A DNA stretch of 9,403 bases from an uncultured Leptospiraceae bacterium. Its GTDB lineage: Bacteria; Spirochaetota; Leptospiria; Leptospirales; Leptospiraceae. Positions 6,821 through 9,403 of the stretch are shown here, piece after piece. Numbering within the stretch: the first letter of the stretch is position 1; every line of letters starts with the position of its first letter. The notes under the pieces were generated by a model. The model ran no database searches, was not told the DNA's origin, and was given only the letters and a program-made list of their open reading frames with translations. Both the position numbers and the translations under genes were made by a program. Location of the stretch: positions 1-9,403 of the forward strand of contig CALDSP010000129.1 in assembly GCA_937924465.1 (NCBI GenBank), in the 5' to 3' direction.

Positions 6821-8047
6821 ATGGCTCTTTATTCTTATGTTGCACTCACGAAAAAGGGAAAAGAAGAAAAAGGAATTATAGATGCCCCAAATCCTCAAGC
6901 AGCACGCAACAAACTCAAAACAAAGGGACTTGTAGTTCGAAGCCTCAAAGAAGATAGAGAAAAAAAAGAAAGAGAATTATTTCCTTTTCTTGCTAAACTT
7001 TTGTATAGAATTCCTCGTAAAGAAGTGGGAATTTTTGTACGTCAATTAGGCACTTTAATTGGAGCTGGGATTCCTTTGGATAAGGCTCTTGCGAATATTA
7101 TCGATCAAACAGAAAACCAATACTTCAAAAAAGTAATCATAGAAATGAGGGCCCAAATCACAGAAGGAGCGTCTCTCTCTAAAGCCATGGAAAAACATCC
7201 TCATGTATTTCCCATGCAATATCCTTCTTTAATTTCAGTTGGAGAAAAAACAGGAGAGTATGAAAAAACTCTAATGCGTCTTGCCGATTTAGAAGAAGCC
7301 TCTGCTGAACTCAAAAGCAAAGTACAAGTTGCAATGATTTATCCCTTCATTATGGGGCTTTTATCTTTTGCAGTAGCCATCTTTTTATTGACCGTTGTAA
7401 TTCCACAAATCCAAGAACTTTTTAATCAGTTTGATACGGAACTTCCTCTAATTACAAGAATTGTAATTGGAATTTCAAATGCTTTGACCAATTATTGGTG
7501 GCTTATGCTTTTAATAATAGCTGGGGGAAGTTATGGATTTATTCGTTTTAAAAATTCAGAAGGTGGAAAAAAAAAGTGGGATAGTTTTATTTTGAAAGTT
7601 CCTATTTTTGGTTCTCTTTCAAAAAAAGTAATGATTAGTAGTTTTGCAAGAAACTTAGGGGTTTTATTGAATAATCGTGTTCCACTGATTACATCCTTAG
7701 AAATTGTTTCTGTTTCAGTAAATAATTATATTTTTCAAACAGAAATCAAAGAAGCAATTGTGAAAATTAAAGAAGGAGCAAAAATTTCCGATGCTTTTCA
7801 AGGTTCTCAAATTTTAAGTCCAATGGTTTTAGGAATGCTAGCGGCTGGAGAACTTACAGATCAAGTTCCAGAAATGATGAACAAGCTTGCAGACATTTTT
7901 GACAGTGAAGTTAACAATGCCGTAAAATCAATGACGCAAAGTTTAGAGCCTATTATGATTGTTATTATGGGAGGAATTATTTTTGTAATCATGGCGGCAA
8001 TTATGAGCCCCATGTACAAACTTACACAAGAAATTCAAAAATTATAG
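6821..8047 (+). CDS. gspF: Type II secretion system inner-membrane platform protein GspF
   Basis: GspF is the polytopic inner-membrane platform protein that couples GspE to pseudopilus growth. With the ATG at 6821 it has 408 residues, a standard length. The N-terminal segment MALYSYVALTKKGKEEKGII resembles the usual F(x)Y-A-x-x-x-x-G-K-x-x-G start. Two T2SSF repeats follow: about 69-192 (RQLGTLIGAGIPLDKALANI, ISVGEKTGEYEKTL) and about 272-394 (ARNLGVLLNNRVPLITSLEIV, LAAGELTDQVPEMM). Membrane segments are expected near 172-195, 224-242 and 375-397, the last ending in the conserved ...IMSPMYKLTQEI. The start choice rests on AGGAGG at 6811-6816. There are 8 bases between the gspE stop and the ATG, and 9 between its own stop and gspG. 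PilC of type IV pili is the close paralogue, but the context is clearly T2SS. Confidence 0.96.
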   Translation: MALYSYVALTKKGKEEKGIIDAPNPQAARNKLKTKGLVVRSLKEDREKKERELFPFLAKLLYRIPRKEVGIFVRQLGTLIGAGIPLDKALANIIDQTENQYFKKVIIEMRAQITEGASLSKAMEKHPHVFPMQYPSLISVGEKTGEYEKTLMRLADLEEASAELKSKVQVAMIYPFIMGLLSFAVAIFLLTVVIPQIQELFNQFDTELPLITRIVIGISNALTNYWWLMLLIIAGGSYGFIRFKNSEGGKKKWDSFILKVPIFGSLSKKVMISSFARNLGVLLNNRVPLITSLEIVSVSVNNYIFQTEIKEAIVKIKEGAKISDAFQGSQILSPMVLGMLAAGELTDQVPEMMNKLADIFDSEVNNAVKSMTQSLEPIMIVIMGGIIFVIMAAIMSPMYKLTQEIQKL

Positions 8048-8051
8048 GAGG
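8046..8051 (+). promoter_or_regulatory. Strong SD of gspG overlapping the gspF stop
   Basis: AGGAGG lies 5 bases before the ATG at 8057 and shares two bases with the TAG stop of gspF (8045-8047). It repeats the arrangement found at the gspE/gspF junction and suits the high expression expected of a major pseudopilin. Confidence 0.75.
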
Positions 8052-8056
8052 AAAAT

Positions 8057-8530
8057 ATGAAAGCAAGAAATAAACTCAAAAAACGAAAAGGATTGACATT
8101 AGTTGAATTGGCTGTAGTGGTTTTAATTTTGGGTGCTATTATTACCCTAGTAGCTTTAAACATAAAGCCTGACACACTCACAAACCAAACGGCGGGTCTA
8201 AAACTTCGTAAGGATGCAAACGAATTGCAACTATATCTAGAACAATATGCAGATAGATATGGAAAATATCCAACTGAAGAACAGGGGATTATGGCTCTTG
8301 TAGAAAAACCAACAATAGGAGATGTGCCCGATAATTATAGACCTATTGTAAAAAACAAGAAAGCTATATTAGATCCATGGGGTACACCTTACAAACTCAA
8401 GTTTGATGATAGTGGAAACACTCAAATTATTACACTTGGAAAAGATAAAAAAGAAGGTGGAGATGGACTCAATAAAGACTTTGATATTTTAAAAGAAGAA
8501 GAATTCCCTCCTGAATTTTTAGGAAAGTAA
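8057..8530 (+). CDS. gspG: Type II secretion system major pseudopilin GspG
   Basis: GspG is the major subunit of the pseudopilus that pushes substrates through the secretin. The 157-residue precursor has a basic leader of 12 residues ending in KKRKG. Prepilin peptidase should cut after G12, leaving L13 as first mature residue and E17 as the conserved Glu+5, followed by a hydrophobic helix (about 18-35). GspG-specific features are LRKDANELQLYLEQYADRYGKYPT (starting at 50), EEQGIMALVEKP (74-85), ILDPWGTPYKLKF (104-116), and the acidic loop GKDKKEGGDGLNKDFDI (128-144) at the place of the calcium site known in GspG. The C-terminal tail is acidic. A strong SD precedes it. It is the last gene of the operon in this window. 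The processing peptidase and minor pseudopilins are not encoded here. Confidence 0.97.
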   Translation: MKARNKLKKRKGLTLVELAVVVLILGAIITLVALNIKPDTLTNQTAGLKLRKDANELQLYLEQYADRYGKYPTEEQGIMALVEKPTIGDVPDNYRPIVKNKKAILDPWGTPYKLKFDDSGNTQIITLGKDKKEGGDGLNKDFDILKEEEFPPEFLGK

Positions 8531-8555
8531 TAAAATTTCACGTAACGTCTTATAT

Positions 8556-8582
8556 AGCTCTACATTTTTAAAGTGTGGAGCT
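8556..8582. terminator. Hairpin between convergent gspG and hydrolase genes, likely bidirectional terminator
   Basis: AGCTCTACA (8556-8564) pairs with TGTGGAGCT (8574-8582), giving 9 pairs with one T-G wobble. The inner bases can add a T-G and two T-A pairs, leaving a 3-base loop. It sits 25 bases after the gspG stop and overlaps the final codons of the opposing gene. The T-tract after it is poor on both strands (TTTGTAAAA on the + side), so termination efficiency is uncertain. Confidence 0.45.
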
Positions 8583-9403
8583 TTGTAAAACATTCTTAAT
8601 ATCTTGATTCAGTTCGTTAGCATTTGTTTCCAAAGGACAATGTCCCACATTAGAATATGTCAGTACTTTTGAATTCGGAAAAAGGGAAAATTGTTTTATA
8701 ACAGAATTGATAGGAATCCAAGTATCATTTAAACCATGAAAGATAATGACTGGAACTAAAATTTTTTGTAGTACTAGGGGATTTTGATTTTTCGAATTTT
8801 GAACCAAATCAAAAATATATTCAAAACTCTGATTTAAAAGGAGTGGCTTTCTATACCCTTCAATGTCTTCCTCTAGTGGAAAAAATGGTTGAATTCCATA
8901 AGCAGATTGTAAAATTTTTCCAAATTTTTCTTTGTCACCTAACGTCCTTTGAATCCAATTTTTTGTAAGCGTTTCTAAAAAAGGTAAATAAGTAATTGAT
9001 CTAAAAAATGAATTGGGTTCTTGTCCTAAAGCTGGAGAAACTAAAATAAGTTTTTCCGTTTTCTCTTGGAAAAGCTGTGCCATATATGTAGCAACTACTC
9101 CACCCATAGAGTGACCCAAAATAATCCATTTTTTATTTTCAAGATTTTTTTGTGATTCGTAGTAATTTATAAACTTCCAAATAAGGCTTGCACGAAACTC
9201 ATTGGAGTGATTCCAATCTTTTACTCTCATGCTATAGCCAAAATTAGGTAGGTCTAATGCCAAAACTAGATAATCTAACTCTAAAAATAAATTTATATTT
9301 TTACGAAATGAATATGTACTTCCTGCAAATCCATGGATAAGTAAAACATTTCCTTTGATCTTTTTAGATGGGATAAATTCTCGAAAATGCAAAAACTTTT
9401 TAT
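8568..9403 (-). CDS. Alpha/beta hydrolase, probably 5'-truncated by the right window edge
   Basis: This is a serine hydrolase of the alpha/beta fold; the substrate cannot be named. Counting from a TTG at 9392-9390, 274 residues are visible. The family marks are the oxyanion segment LLIHGFAGS (17-25), the nucleophile elbow GHSMG (93-97, S95), a likely acid D223 in FHGLNDTWIP, and the catalytic histidine H251 in SNVGH, so the triad is intact. A cap region lies around 125-200. No signal peptide is visible, which suggests a cytoplasmic enzyme, though the true N-terminus may be missing. The TTG has no SD, the frame continues open to the edge (reading KKF before LHFREF), and relatives usually have several residues before such an LHFREF strand. 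I therefore treat it as partial. It converges on gspG and is unlikely to be in the T2SS operon. Confidence 0.9.
   Translation of the reverse strand, partial: KKFLHFREFIPSKKIKGNVLLIHGFAGSTYSFRKNINLFLELDYLVLALDLPNFGYSMRVKDWNHSNEFRASLIWKFINYYESQKNLENKKWIILGHSMGGVVATYMAQLFQEKTEKLILVSPALGQEPNSFFRSITYLPFLETLTKNWIQRTLGDKEKFGKILQSAYGIQPFFPLEEDIEGYRKPLLLNQSFEYIFDLVQNSKNQNPLVLQKILVPVIIFHGLNDTWIPINSVIKQFSLFPNSKVLTYSNVGHCPLETNANELNQDIKNVLQSSTL

Noticed and set aside
1..9403. CRISPR arrays, insertion sequences, tRNA or rRNA genes
   Set aside because: Reading both strands I saw no regularly spaced repeats, transposase motifs, terminal inverted repeats, or tRNA/rRNA-like sequence.

Overview
The window is AT-rich DNA holding the core of a type II secretion system (T2SS) operon, gspC-gspD-gspE-gspF-gspG, on the + strand. 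Directly before it lie a small lipoprotein gene and a LysM/M23 peptidoglycan endopeptidase gene. The base composition, a diderm-type secretin, the relaxed starts (TTG/GTG) and the gene order point to a spirochaete of the Leptospira group. That assignment is from recognition and inference; no rRNA or other taxonomic marker is in the window.

Layout. Positions 875 to 1 (minus strand) hold the 5' part of an uncharacterised gene that runs off the left edge. It starts at a TTG with a good Shine-Dalgarno (SD) sequence. A divergent spacer of about 135 bases separates it from the + strand block: lipoprotein (1012-1410), LysM-M23 endopeptidase (1449-2378), gspC (2412-3338), gspD (3391-5139), gspE (5136-6812), gspF (6821-8047) and gspG (8057-8530). 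Gaps inside the block are 52 bases or less, gspD and gspE overlap by four bases, and the stop codons of gspE and gspF lie inside the SD of the next gene. All this fits one transcript. A short convergent region with a hairpin (8556-8582) ends the block against a minus-strand alpha/beta hydrolase gene, whose reading frame is open through the right edge.

How the genes work together. GspD is the outer-membrane secretin. GspC links it to the inner-membrane platform (GspF). GspE is the cytoplasmic ATPase that drives assembly of the pseudopilus from GspG, the major pseudopilin. The envelope endopeptidase and the lipoprotein are plausible accessory factors, for opening or binding peptidoglycan and for secretin targeting or assembly, but that is inferred only from position and protein type. 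Genes for minor pseudopilins (GspH-K), GspL, GspM and the prepilin peptidase (GspO) are not here; the operon stops after gspG.

Most interesting points. A perfect 9-bp inverted repeat encloses the SD and start codon of gspC and could act as a translation switch. The GspD N-terminal region looks shortened. The lipoprotein could be a pilotin-like partner. No wholly new system is evident.
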